Below the pieces are notes generated by a model, which made no database searches, was not told the origin of the DNA, and saw nothing but the letters and a program-made list of their open reading frames with translations. Below are positions 48,736 through 61,739 of a DNA stretch of 64,000 nt, in pieces. The stretch's first letter is position 1. Every line of letters begins with the position of its first letter. The DNA comes from Lytechinus pictus (taxonomy: Eukaryota > Echinodermata > Echinoidea > Temnopleuroida > Toxopneustidae): NCBI RefSeq assembly GCF_037042905.1, contig NC_087251.1, forward strand, positions 45,137,373 to 45,201,372, read 5' to 3'. The position numbers and the translations under genes were made by a program.

Positions 48736-51700
48736 TCATAGTGTTTGTTGGTTATGATAGCGACAGCTCTTTTCGTCGTGATCACTGGAATATATTCTCA
48801 GAAGTCTAATTCGTTGAATTTTTTTTATTTTGTGAATGTAGGAACTGTTATAAAGTCTATATTGCAATTATCGATTTGTGATGGAAAGGTAAGAAAATCG
48901 AAAGAAAACCCAATATTTTTCTTACCATTCCCTCTATGACCCCCCAACCAGCTTGAATTATATATATATATATATATAGATCGAATGCCTGAATTTAGTT
49001 TCTATACATTTATTTATATCAGTAGGAAGTATAATTTGACCAAACACTAATCAATTCAAGGCTTTTAACGTCAAGAAATTTGAGAAGTTTGACGTGTGTC
49101 TAGAAGGTCAACATTAAATCAGATACAAGGAAAAAGGGAAGGAAAAATGTTGGAGACGGGACTTCCATGTATATTTTCTTTAAAAATGACCTAATAATAA
49201 TCATAAAAAGTCATTGCGATGGTAAAGGTCAACTTCTCCCAGCAAAATGTTGATTTGAATAAATAGATGATGGATTTTATTTTTAGTTATTCCAATTCTC
49301 ATTTTAATTCCATGCAAAGAGGTCATGATTAGCAAGGATTAGTAAACGTAAAATGGGAAGGGGGGTCCTGCATTTTTTTCAGCGTTCTTGGAGTTATATG
49401 ACATGGCATGATCTAAGTTATAAGATGCAATCACCTTGAACATGCGGAAGCTGAGTATCCGCCATGTATGTTTCAAAAATAAGGGGAAAAAAGTCAAAGC
49501 ATCCCCCAGAAAAACAAGACAAACTAGAGACTATTCTCTCCTCTCCCTCCCATCCTACCCCCCCCCCCCCCTTTCTCTGCTCCATGCTCGGCTGTGCTAT
49601 GATCATAGAGGTGAATTTATCCATCAGCTCTATGGCTATCCGTTCTGATTGCATCTTTGATAGCTCGCAGCTACATTGAACATGTTTAATTTGGTCAAAC
49701 TATTTTTAATCAATCCACCCCCCTGTAATTTTCTTCTGTGCATAAACCCCCAAAATTGAATCTTTCCTTTAACATATTGGACCAACCATACCTGGGTTCA
49801 AGGTTCTTTTATACCGTGAATGACAGGGGACAGAGGAGAGGGTAAGAAGGGGGTATGATACCGAAGTAGGAGAAGAAAAAGACAGGTGCATGATGATCTC
49901 CAATGAGGTTATACAGGTAAAGAAAGGCCACTGCACACCTAACGGCTGGTCCACGATCCGATCTTTGAACAAATCGCATTTAGCCCATTTTCTGAAAATG
50001 TGAATGAGAAGTATATTTTTTTTATTTGAGGTTCAAATTAACTGTAGGAATACTAATTAACAACTCTGTATGATTACAAGACTATATTTTGGAGTAAAGG
50101 CCAAATTAGATTCAAGCCGTAGCCAATTTTACAAATGCTGTGACGTCAATACGACTAGATATTAAATTCGCTTTTATTATAGTAAGGATGAGAGCATAGT
50201 CACAGATTTGAACATAGGTATTCTTACGATGATTTAGAACATTATACAGTAAGATATTCTATGTCTCAATATTCGCATTAAATTCTACTACTTTGTATTC
50301 CAAAATCGGGTCGCAGACCAATCGTAAGACGTGCCATGGACTTAAGAGATTGATTATGCGCGCTAAATTAATTATGAAGGGATTGATCGTAATCATTCCT
50401 TTATTTAAAAAAAGCAGTGTACAAATGAAAAAAAAGTATTAAAAAATAAATATAAGTAAAAACCAGGTCCATGAACCTAACTGGTTAAAGGCCGGTTGAA
50501 ATGGACATAAAAAGCGATTTTACAAAATAAAAAACCAACATTTAACAGTGATTGCAAAAGAAGGCAATCATACTATAAAATTAAAAGAAGCGAGTTTACG
50601 GGGGGGGGGGGGGGGGGGGCTTGTTTTTTTTTCTGAACATGTAACGTAACAGTGTACTTTAACAATTAAAATTAATTGTATGAATGTGCAAAATCACAAC
50701 ATTCGTGAACTATACAGTATATGTCCTTTGCGGGATTATTTCATCTTCTGATAAAATCTGAATACGAGTTCGATATACTTTGATTAGATTCCCTTGATAA
50801 ATAGTTTTTGTTGTATTTTCAATTTCTTTACCATAAATGCTATCATAATAATAATTGTTGAAAGTAGGAAAAAGGTTTCACAAAGAAAATTAATTTTTTA
50901 ATATTACTAAATCTGTATTTAGATTCCATTTTTTATCGTATGGACCTACAAGTAACATCGACACTTTAGTAATCTTGATCATAGTTTCAAACGTCTTTAA
51001 AAGAGGGGGGGGGGGTATAATCATGGACCTGGTATAGTAGTGCAAAGGGCAAATACTGGAGAGAAAAGTCAATTTCATGTCAAATTGTAATTAGTGTATA
51101 AACGGCCTCAAATTAAAATTCCCAAGGCTCAACCGATGAAGAAGATTAGTTAGTGATCATCATTCACTTAAACCGTCCATTATTCCAGCAGATAAGCAAA
51201 TAATGTCGTGTCACCCAGAAGGCACAATACTGTACATCTGATTACTACATCATGAGCTCTCTGGGAGCTGTTGCCAAGTTTGAACAGCGCCACCTCTAAT
51301 TTTACTTTGGACATTTGCAACATGCAAATATTATTTTCTTTGCATGTTCACCCTACAAATATTCCCCATTCTCTCTTGACTTTCAACCGAGCACCCTTTT
51401 TACATCTATTCCCTTCCACAATTTTTTCTCTCTCTCCTTTTTTATCTTTCTCTTTATATCACCCTCCCTCTATCTCTCATTGCACACATATTGAAAAGGG
51501 AGGCACCAATCAATCAGTCACAAAGTAACTACTGAAAATAAAGAGTGACTTAAGAAAATAACAAGAAATCCAGAAAAAAAAAATTAATGTTTCTTCATTT
51601 TTTATTTCTCCAGGTTCCTGGTTGGGTTGGTCGAGTTAACCACATCAGAATTTACAGAAAATTGCACCTTACCAAAAATAATAATCAGCATATTACAACG

Positions 51701-53536
51701 TACTTGTATACAGCCTTATCTCTTGTACTTTACACTATACAAACTTACATAACTTAATTTCCATTTACACTATGTACCCTCGTATCATATATACTTACAT
51801 CCTTATCAATACATATTTACATACTTTGGCCTTAATGTACAATAATAATCCTATCTTACAATAATGTTACATAACTTACTGACATAGATGCATTAATACT
51901 GCCTTACAAAATACTGCTTAAATGCTGAGTTGGTGGTATTGCAGATTAAAATAAAGGTCAAAGATAAGTCCCTCGGCTTGGGTGACTGTACGACTTAATC
52001 ACCAAAACATAATCCCTAAAATGTCCATGCTATCATAACAACAATGATAAAACATGTTTTGTACTCTAAGATAGTCACTCTATCAAAATAATTAGTTCAC
52101 TTACCTTGATATATAAATATCGCAAGTCAGAGATGATCAGATATTTCATCACCTTGGTAGACAAGACTTGAATTTGCATTTTCTTCATTACATTTTGCCA
52201 TTAATATGAATGGAAGGAAAATTCACACTCCATAAGCAATCATAAATGCATAACAACCTGCAGCTTGACATGGCATTTCCTTGGATATTCAGTTTTAAAA
52301 ACTTTTTAACATGATTTTGGAAGATAACGCGATAATCACAAGTGATCAGATTTTGAGGTAGCGTTTTGTGTATTATCAATCTTTGTCGGTGGTATCGTAT
52401 CAAGAGACAAATTTCAACAAATACACAAAGACTTCACTTGTTATCATAATTTTCTTGTCACATTCACAGGTAATAATCAGGATAAATCCTATATTTCATA
52501 TCAAAATATAATAGAGTTGTTTCATTTTTCCCCCAATCCTAAGCCACTCCACATAAGGGTTTGGACATATATATTTCAAAAGAACTCAACCATAATTTCC
52601 AAAGTGGAGCCATAAACATTGCTGTAGTTATTTTTTATAACTTTATATCAAGATGGTATATATAACAAAATATCTCTGATACCTCGTTGCTGGTGTCTTA
52701 CCCGTAATAGCACTTTAATTTCAATCTGCAAAATAATATCTGAACAAGATGCAATATACTAGTATAGCATCAAGGTTTTGGCAATAAATTTGGATATCTG
52801 ATCTTACACTCAGCACTAAAGTAAATAAAATATATAATCCTTAAAAAATACTATCCTTATAATAAAACCTGCATATGAACTGAACTGTTTTCATTATACG
52901 TAAAATCCTAACTATTATAGAAAATACGATAAAACTTCACAAACCTCTTGATAATTTTTACCACATAACCCCAATGCATAAAGGTTGATAATACAAATAT
53001 TGCAATAACTTACTCTTACCCTGACTTAACTGCTTCACAGCACATTACATAAAACTTACCATAAACTCTACACTTACTCACATTAATAATACTTAGTATA
53101 AAGATAAACACACCGAACCTAGATGTATACTTTGCGTTATAAATACTGATGAGGATCGAGTTTGGCACTTCAATTTTCTTTCTGTTTTTTAAAACAAGTT
53201 CAAATCCCCCAGCTGCAAAGCTTTGATGTCATCAACATCTATATTTGGTGTATTTTGCATAAATAGTACATTTTTAATTAAATACATACTCTACCAGCAT
53301 TATATACTTCTACCTTGAAGACATGCTTTGTCTCTTATTATCCATTTGGCTACTTACAGAATTAAATAACCAACATGATACATGTGAATTAATCCATACG
53401 GCATCAGCAGAATGGAAAAGTCTAAAAATCTGAAGAGTATTTTGAGAGATGCCCTTTGTAAACTCTCTAAATTCTCTTTTTTTTTAGTTTTCCTCCAATG
53501 TGAATCATTCATGCATTATAGATCACATTTCAAACA
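48736..53536. other. Gene-free stretch
   Basis: Holds (TA)n at about 48960-48978, a C14 run at about 49558-49571, a pure G20 run at 50600-50619, a G-run at about 51005, and from about 51600 a C- and A-rich, G-poor sequence on the plus strand. No frame longer than 85 codons and no splice-supported exon. It could contain distal 3' untranslated sequence of the minus-strand KASH gene, but nothing here shows it. Confidence 0.4.
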
Positions 53537-53944
53537 GGAAAGCATTTCACAAATATTTTTTTAAGACTAACTAACTTGTCATTTCATTGAAATCCTTGGA
53601 TTTGATTGGCCGAGATTGACCAGATTCTGACTGTTACTATGGTAACTGTCAGAAATCGACACCTTGTTTGTGCTGACAAGTTTCATGAAATGGTGCTCAG
53701 GGAAGCATTTCATGAAACATAGTGACAGTCACTATCTCTTATAAGTCACTGAAATTCTTGCATCAGATTGGCTCAGAGCAAAACTTGTTTCATGAAATGG
53801 TGCTATGGGCTGCGTTTCATGATAGGTCTAGTCAGACATTTTATCCGACAGTTACTCTGGTAACAGTGCCTCTCAGCCAATCATAATCAAGGAAAGTTGT
53901 CAGACCTGACAACTTGTCAGATGAAAATGTTGATGAAACGCTCA
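53537..53944. mobile_element. Cluster of three related foldback MITEs
   Basis: Three adjacent elements share tips of the type GCATTTCATGAAA: about 53537-53697, about 53698-53806 and about 53807-53944. The first and third contain the MITE core 'ACTATGGTAACTGTCAGAAA' or 'GTTACTCTGGTAACAGTG' next to 'gattggccga' or 'cagccaatca'. The third is the uninterrupted relative of the element at 29289-29567. Tips GCGTTTCATGA and TGATGAAACGC bound the third. Confidence 0.7.
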
Positions 53945-55164
53945 GGTCTTGTTACTGCTGTTCACATACACGAGTGCAAAGGGTAGTATGCACACTTCCA
54001 GCATTCATCGCTTTGGTCTGGACTGATACCGCTATGAATACGATTCACAAAAAAAGACTGAACGTGCCTTTCAACTACCTGCATCCTTGGATTGGGTGAA
54101 GTTACTAATAAACTTTCATTATCAACTTCATGCAATATAAAGTTACATCAGTTTGAAAGAGAATACCTTTATTGTTCACTCCGTTTTTCAGCAAAACTCA
54201 GTGTGGTCATTTTGTTGTTAAATTCATAATTATTCCATCATTTTACTCCTCGGGTATCACTGATGAAGTACTTACATGTATGATATTGCCATGTATTCCA
54301 AGTACGTTTTAAACTTCACACACACGCTGTTTCAGCCACTTTTATAGCGTCCATGAATCAGACAACATACTGTCATAGTTTCTATAAGATATTTCTTATA
54401 AACATGAAAAATCTATTTTCAAGAAGACTTCTGAATGAGTAAAAAGCAACACAGCCAATTTTTTAGAGATGCTGGTAGTTTCCCGATGATTCTGATGGAA
54501 GATAATGTTATACCTCTTAGGAAGATAATGTCTTAACCTTACCATATCCTTACAATAATCTCTACTGCTATCATGGCTACTACTGTAATAAAGAAAAAGT
54601 ACGAAAAAAGACCCCAAATAAATCCTAATATCTTAAGCTAATTTAGAATAACTTAAACATACCCTAGCTTATCACAACCGTAAAATAAAGAGTAAATGTG
54701 CAATTATATTTCTGTATTCATTCTTCAAAACCACTGGAGAGTCACAGATGAAATAAGAGGTATTGTTAATGATGAATAGCTGAAAAGGCTTGAACAAGAT
54801 AAACAATTAATTTACTCATAATGGAATGATGCTTAGAGAAGTATGAAGACCGAATGGGAGGGGTATGGACGCAGCCTCGGTGGTATTCAAAATCAGAAGT
54901 TTTACATCGAGATTAAGCTTATTTCCTAATCCCTATTTGGGCCAGTAACGAAAGTCGATGTGATTGAATACAAGGCATACTTTCGCGATAGATTGCATTG
55001 ATCATTATGCACAATCAATCATAAATCTCAATTGTATAATCGACTGCTAATCTGTGTTCATAGCATACAGGCCCATGATTTTTAAAACTCTGCAGATGGA
55101 CTCCAATCAAAGATATGTTATGAATATCCACACGTATAAGAGGAGAGTTCTTTACATGCTTCCT
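53945..55164. other. Gene-free stretch
   Basis: Frames of about 60-73 codons only, none with a motif. AT-rich sequence, nothing identified. Confidence 0.45.
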
Positions 55165-55265
55165 CTGTGTCCCTTGGAGAAGACGTTAAGCTGTCGGTCC
55201 TCTGGTTGCTTGTTTTACAAGTATACATTCATGTTTTCTTAGCAACCAGGCAAATTCACCATGGC
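55165..55265 (+). mobile_element. SINE, copy 2 (5'-truncated)
   Basis: GTCCCTTGGAGAAGACGTTA, AGCTGTCGGTCCTCTGGTTG, 'cttgttttacaagtatacattcatg' and TTTTCTTAGCAACCAGG follow in the same order as the body and tail of the minus-strand SINE at 7244-7444. The tRNA-like head is missing. Confidence 0.7.
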
Positions 55266-56289
55266 CACTCTCGACCTACATCCCATTGCAGTTGACTACA
55301 TTCTACATCAAAAATAGTTAATCACTTTAAGAGATAGATTACTAAAATACTGTACTAATACATACCAAATTGTTTAAAATGAGAGAATACATGATCTGTT
55401 TTTAACGATACATTTCAGACAGTTGGACAAGACTTTGACACAATGACAACAAACATTTAGAGAAGGAAAGCATTTGATCTATAACAACATCACCTTACAA
55501 GGAAACACTTTTTAAATAAGACTGAGCTGGATATTGTGACACTAGCTTTAAAATTCAAGAAAAAAATAAGTTATCAGATGACATCAATACACAATGCAAC
55601 AATGTATACTAATATTTTAGTACATGACAAAAAAACAACCCTCCAAATGAAATATTCATTTAAAATTCATTACATGTAACTTCAATTAAAAAATATATAT
55701 ATATATGATGAAGCATAATTACAAGGTTTATGTTTACATTAAACATTTAGTAAATACGATATCTGGCAAGATGGTATCCAATACATGCACTGTAATGTTG
55801 CATGTAATATTGTGTGTGTAATGCGGGTGAACTGTGAAAAAATTTGTAAAATAATTTCACCATCAAACAAAATGGGGGGGGGGGTGGAGACTTCTTTGGA
55901 TAGTAAGATGTTTACTAGGGTAAATTTGGGACAATAAAAAGAAAACAGAAGAAATATAGAAAAGAAAATAAAGGTAGTAGAAAATAAGGAAGGTTTGAAT
56001 GAGGACAGTTGAGGAGCAACAGAAATGCAGGCTGACGAAGCAGAGACAGTAAATGCCCTATTAGCATGTAAGAAAATTAATAGAATGTAAAGGAATAAAA
56101 TAGAAGAATTGAGAGATATTGGGAGGAAAAAAGAATAAGATGTGAGAGTGAGAAAATGAAGGGTTTTGAAAACTGAAATATCAAGGGATGGGATTTTGCT
56201 AAAGATGAATGAAATGAGATGTGGATGAAGAAGTGAAAAGGGTGCAATAGTGTTAAGATAGAATTGGTGTTGGATGAAAATTGAGGTGG
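55266..56289. other. Gene-free stretch passing into C-poor sequence
   Basis: AT-rich to about 55870, with a (TA)n run at about 55690-55706 and a G10 run at about 55873-55882. From there the plus strand becomes rich in A and G with very little C. No gene. Confidence 0.45.
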
Positions 56290-57730
56290 AATTGTGTTAG
56301 GAATGGGTTAAACAAGGAGATGGGTGGGGTGCTGAAGGCTTAAAAGGTGTGACTGTGCTGAAGATAAAATGGGATGAGGGGATGGCAAAGGAATGCAAGT
56401 GTGCTTTTCATGATGACGATGATGATGAAGATGATGGTGGTGGTGATGATGGTAATGATGGTGGTGGTGATGATGATGATGATGCTGGTGGTGATGATGA
56501 TGATGTGGATGAGGATGATGATGGTGGTGGGTAATGATGAGGTGGATATAAAACAAGAATGGGGTGAAACCTTGGTGGGAGTGGGTTAGAGATGTATTAA
56601 ACGAGGAGGGATGGGCTGAAATATTGGAAGGGTAAGATTGTGCTAAAGATTGAATGGAATGAGTGGGGGTGTGTCGGAGATGGGTTAATTAGGGAGGTGC
56701 GGTGGGGGTGAAACCTTGGATGAGTGCATCTGTCTCAAAAGATGGAATGGGATGAGTGGATGAAACAGGGGTAGGGCTGTGTTAGAGATGGGTTAAATAG
56801 GGAGGATGGGTAAATATAGTATTGGAAGAATGCGATTCCCTTCAAGACAGTATAGGATGAGAAGATGAAGGAGGGGTCGGAGTTGGTTAGAGATGTATTG
56901 AACAGGGAGATGGGGTGAAATCTTGGAGAGGTGTGATTGTGTTAAAGACGGAATTGGAGAATGACAGAGCTATGAGTGGGAGTGTGTTAGAGATGGGTAA
57001 AACAGGGAGGGGTGGGGTGAAACCTCAGATGGGTGTTATTGTGTTGAAGATGGAATGAGGCGAGTGGATGGCAGAGGGGTGGGAGGGTGTTAGAGATGGG
57101 TTAAATAAGGAAGAGGGGTGGGGTGGAAGCGTAAAGGGATGTGATTGTGTTCAAGCTGGATTGGGATGAGAGGACGACAGCAGAGGAGTGGTGAGTGGAT
57201 GGCAGAGGGGCTCCGTAGTGTGGTTAGAGATGGGTTAAATAAGGAAGAGGGGTGGGGTGGAAGCGTAAAGGGATGCGATTGTGTTTAAGCTGGATTGGGA
57301 TGAGAGGACGACAGCAGAGGAGTGGTGAGTGGATGGCAGAGGGGCTCCATAGTGTGGTAAGAGATGGGTTAAATAAGGAAGAGGGGTGGGGTGGAAGCGT
57401 AAAGGGATGCGATTGTGTTCAAGCTGGATTGGGATGAGAGGACGACAGCAGAGGAGTGGTGAGTGGATGGCAGAGGGGCTCCGTAGTGTGGTTAGAGATG
57501 GGTTAAATAAGGAAGAGGGGTGGGGTGGAAGCGTAAAGGGATGCGATTGTGTTCAAGCTGGATTGGGATGAGAGGACGACAGCAGAGGAGTGGATGAGGT
57601 GAGTGGATGGCAGAGGGGCTCCGTAGTGTGGTAAGAGATGGGTTAAATAAGGAAGAGGGGTGGGGTGAAAGCGTAAAGGGATGCGATTGTGTTCAAGCTG
57701 GATTGGGATGAGAGGACGACAGCAGAGGGG
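56290..57730. repeat. Minisatellite changing from about 105-bp degenerate to 134-bp homogeneous units
   Basis: The anchor 'gagatgggttaaa-agggag' occurs at about 56596, 56683, 56791, 56898, 56998, 57101, 57235, 57369, 57503 and 57643. Spacings are 87, 108, 107, 100, 103, then 134, 134, 134 and 140. The first units are diverged; the last four are almost identical (each with GCGATTGTGTTCAAGCTGGA and GAGGACGACAGCAGAGGAG). The 140-bp unit has a six-base insertion. Weakly related units may continue to about 58830. Confidence 0.9.
56405..56540. repeat. (GAT/GGT)n trinucleotide microsatellite
   Basis: About 135 bp of GATGATGGTGGT-type repeats. In the three frames it encodes poly-Asp/Gly, poly-Met/Val or, on minus, poly-His runs; none is a gene. 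Confidence 0.9.
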
Positions 57731-57964
57731 TGGGTGTGTGTTTGTCACGATGGTGATGACAAGATGGGATAGCAGGAGGGTGATGGTGAAACATCGCTGG
57801 GGTGTGATTGTGTTAAAGATGGAATGGGAAAAAGGCAAGAGGAAGGGGGTGAGGCCTTGAAGGGATGGGGTGACGAGTGAAATGAAGTGAAGATTTTAGG
57901 TTAAAGCTGGGATACGATGAGAAGATGGAATGGGTTAAGGGAGGGAAATGTAGCAAGTATAATG

Positions 57965-58027
57965 ATAGAGTTATTCGTTATGTGTTATGCGCTATACAAA
58001 AACCGACCATTATTATTATTATTATCA
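57965..58027 (+). repeat. Retroposon-like tail ending in (ATT)n
   Basis: TTATGCGCTATACAAAAACC followed by CATTATTATTATTATTATC resembles the 'gcgctatataaa...ccattattatt' 3' ends of many invertebrate and fish retroposons (general knowledge). Only the tail is visible. Confidence 0.45.
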
Positions 58028-60255
58028 ATGATGAGTATACATATATTTTGGATAGAATAAGTTGGATTATTTGAGTATTTGGAAAGCAAAGGAGAATTCA
58101 GAAGGGTACAAAACAAATGAAGTGAGATGGCATGGAGAGAGAAGGCATAGTAAAATGAAGATTAAATATGAGATGAGAAGGAGAGAGGGGTGACATGTGC
58201 TTTAAGGAGTTAAGCAGTGAGATGGAAGGGGGAAAAGGGGTGCATCATACAGAGGATGGGGTGAGGTGATGATATCTGTGACATATGAAGGAATTGATTA
58301 ATTTGTGGTGCAATGCAATAGTGTAAAGTACAGAGCAAGAGCACAGGGAATGATTATATAGATGGACCGACTAAGGAATAGCTATGCAGGAACTGAGGGA
58401 GGGAACTACATTGTGTTGAGAATGGTTTGGGGTTGGAAAGATGGGGAAAATATGTGAGTGTTGGAAAGGTGGGGCTGTAGAGGTGAAAAGGCAGTGGGAT
58501 GGTTATGAGACAGTGATGGTGGTGAGAGGGGGAGGGGAGGGGGTGTTCTGTGTTTAAAATGGATGGCAGGGAGATGGAAGGTAGTGACACGAAGGTGCAG
58601 TATGCAATTAATAAGTGGGTAGTTTGAGGCAGATAAAGGGTTGATAATATTGTATGCGGACAATGAGTAGGGAGGAAGGGCAATGTGCACTTTGTAAGAA
58701 AATTGGGAGTTTGAAAGGCCCATGGGAATAGTGTTCGTTCGATATAGAAAAATTTAAAGGAAATGAGGGACACACTGTGTTAAAGATGGATATGTGCGGA
58801 GTTAGAAGGAAAGAAGAGGGTGAAACTGTCTAAGGATTGAGTAGATAGGTGAAAATATACAAGCATTAATTTTAAAATGGAATAATTTATAAATATATGG
58901 CAAGAAATGAAAACATGTCATGAGAATCATTATGAAATGAAAGTAAAAGAGTGCTTGTAGAACGAGCATTACCAGAGGTCAGACGGAAGATGTTTGGCGA
59001 ATGATGTACTAGAACACCAGTCACAGGACAATGGATGCAAGAAGAAAAATGAAATACATGTACAGGAAATCGGGTCTTGAGGAAATCTCAGCGAAACAGG
59101 TAAAATCACAGATGACAATGGATTAGGGAGCGTTGTGCTACGTAACAGAGACAAAGGGAGAGGTAGTGAATGGACAGGATAAGCAATAGACAGGGGTGCA
59201 GAGTGAATGATACATAGTATGGTGGCAGGAGGAGACTATGAACTAAAACGACCTCAATGAAAAGGGACAGGTTTGAACAAAAGACAGAAAGAATGCTAGC
59301 GAGGTGTGAGATGGTGGACAAGAAACATGCTGGTTATCAGATGATGTGAAAGTAATAAGAAATGATGATAAATGCAATGATAAATGCAATGATATCAAGA
59401 GAAGGGAAATGAGGGGAGGGGTGAGGTGGATTAAAAAAATGTGGGAGATAGAAATAAAGTGAGAGAGAGAGAGAGAGAGGGCTCAGCAAGAGAGTGAGGG
59501 AATAAGAAATGGAAGAATATTGAAAAGATGACAGTCTAACAAAGAAAAATAAAGAAAAGCAGATGAAGAGAAAGAGAGAGAGGGTGAAAGGAAAAGGATG
59601 ATAGAAAGACAGATATGAAAATAGATGAAAATAGAGAGAAGGGGGGGGGTACATATATACAATTCTAAAAAGAAAAATATCTCAAAAACAGAAAAAGGGA
59701 TAACCATTGAAGAAATAGAAAGGGGACAGTGCAAAAGAATACATGAAAAAGAGAAATACATGTAAAAGACAGAAAAGCAAGAGACAGAATAACCCATATA
59801 GCAGCTTTTTTTTGGCAGAAACAATGTATTTTTCTTCATAATTTTGGCAAGAACGCTTGTCGTATGTCTCCAAATGTATATTTCCTGTTGTACACCAAAC
59901 CAGGAAGGATATGCCTCCTATCTCCATTATACAGCTAGACCATGGTGTTATTATTCAGAATAATAATAAGTCAATGGCTGGACCTAACAAAGCCCCTGAC
60001 AGAGCACAGGAAACAAAAACTTAGCTATAATAACAGAAGAGAGAGAGAGAGACAGACAGAAAGAAAGACGGAAACAAAAGAGAGGTAGACAGAGAGAGGG
60101 AGAGATACAGACTGAGATGGGGAGAGATGGCGAGATACATACAGAGAGGGAAAGAGAGATACAGAGAGGGAGAGAGACAGAAAGAGGGAGACAGAGATAA
60201 AAATCGAGACAGCAAAAAAGGGAGACTGTAAAACACAAAGATACAAGAATGCAGA

Positions 60256-61739
60256 TTGAGGAAGGTTGGGACAATTAAAGATTTTAGTTTTTACCCTGAT
60301 TTTACTATAACTTCTTTGCTTTCTAAATATAATTCAAGCACAATTTAGTTCACTTTCTTCATTCTTCAACTCTCAACACAATTAAATGGCATCATGCCAA
60401 TACGGGATGGTATTCTTGATATTATTCTTTGAAATTATTCAAATCAAGCAAATTATTACCAGGAAATGAAGCACAACATGAAAGTGAAAGTGTCTACGGT
60501 ACTCAACAAATTAAAGAATCGCATACACACACTACACATACACACAATATATAATGATGCATACACAAAAGGCTTGATTTTGGATGTTCTTAAGTATATC
60601 CACATGTACTGGCACATCTCAACATCCAACATAATTTATATCTCATATACAAATATCTCTTTAAAATATACATATTTATACTATGTACAGGTTGAGATGT
60701 ATGTTACAAATATACAATGAAATATACAAATTTTACATGAGATCTTACATATATTACAGAGTTAATAATTCAATTAAGAAATATCATACAAGTAATATAC
60801 AAGCTATTTACAAGCAATATATTTCATGAATTTTTCTAAACTGAAATAATGTAGCAGACTTCACTGACACAGCGAGATCAATGAGACCATTAAAATGAAT
60901 CTAATTTTTCTGTAAAAGAATGCCATACTACTATCCAGCTCAGTTGATTAAGAGAAAGCGACAGACAGATAACGAGTACACAACACACTATTACTGGACA
61001 TAAAGAAACAAAAAGTATGACAAATATATCAATAAGTGAGCGCAAGAAATGTTTAAAACATGGTTTCAGCGCTTATTCTATACCAATGTCGTTCATCTTC
61101 AAAACGCTGGTACTGACGCTCAATTCAAAGAAGTTTTTTCTTACGACATAACAAGATAACATTTACACCGTTGTAAACAGTCACAAGCAATCAATACAAG
61201 GAAGATTATATAAGCGCTCAACGTTTGAAGACCAAGAATGGTCACAAGGCATCAATGTAGCTTTACACAACTTTGGTATCCAGAAACATGGCAAATATAT
61301 ATATAGTTCCACATCAAACTATACTCTTTTATTCCACAAAGCAGAAAATAACTCTGATAAAAAATAGATTGCCATTTCAATTAAGCGTGATAATAAGTTT
61401 ATAGACTCACTACAAACACTATCACACATCCACAGTTGATTCTAAACACTAATTGTGAAAGAAACATGGAAAACATCAAATAAAATGATGGGAAATTTAT
61501 GAAATGAAAGATGAATTTCTTGTTCTACAATACATCGCACACTAATAAATATTTCTCACAATATATCACTATGGAAAAGGAAAACAATATTGAAAATATA
61601 TGATGAGGTTGAAAATATATGACGTTGACATTCATAAAGCAAAATAAAATATTGACATCAAATGACATCAAAGATAAATGAGGCGAGTTTGTAAAATGAG
61701 TTGTATACCAATTACGTTGTCAGTTCGGTGGAAAGGGTT
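60256..61739. other. AT-rich stretch, probable 3' untranslated region of the KASH gene
   Basis: Lies directly after the minus-strand KASH stop codon and holds no frame over 84 codons. A minus-strand AATAAA (TTTATT on plus at about 61327-61332) is about 410 bases past the stop and could end a short transcript; longer forms reaching into the purine-rich region cannot be excluded. Confidence 0.4.

Larger units (their letters stand above)
55880..60255. other. Extended purine-rich (C-poor) region downstream of the KASH gene
   Basis: For more than 4 kb the plus strand is dominated by A and G with scattered T and very few C, first as GATGGG/GGAGGG minisatellite, then as GAGA/AGAAAG sequence with (GA)n at about 59460-59479 and 60040-60200. 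On the minus strand this gives long Ser/Leu/Pro/Phe-rich frames (up to 139 codons) that are composition artefacts. It lies downstream of the minus-strand KASH stop codon, so it may be transcribed as pyrimidine-rich 3' sequence. Confidence 0.7.

Noticed and set aside
48302-48739. 145-codon minus-strand frame
   Set aside because: Crosses a GA-rich simple sequence, a G-run and repeat family A.
56308-56556. Poly-His minus-strand frame (82 codons)
   Set aside because: Translation of a GAT/GGT microsatellite.
58354-58773. 139-codon minus-strand frame, with neighbours to 60274
   Set aside because: Lies in the purine-rich region; the Ser/Leu/Phe/Pro content follows from pyrimidine composition, with no motif or splice support.
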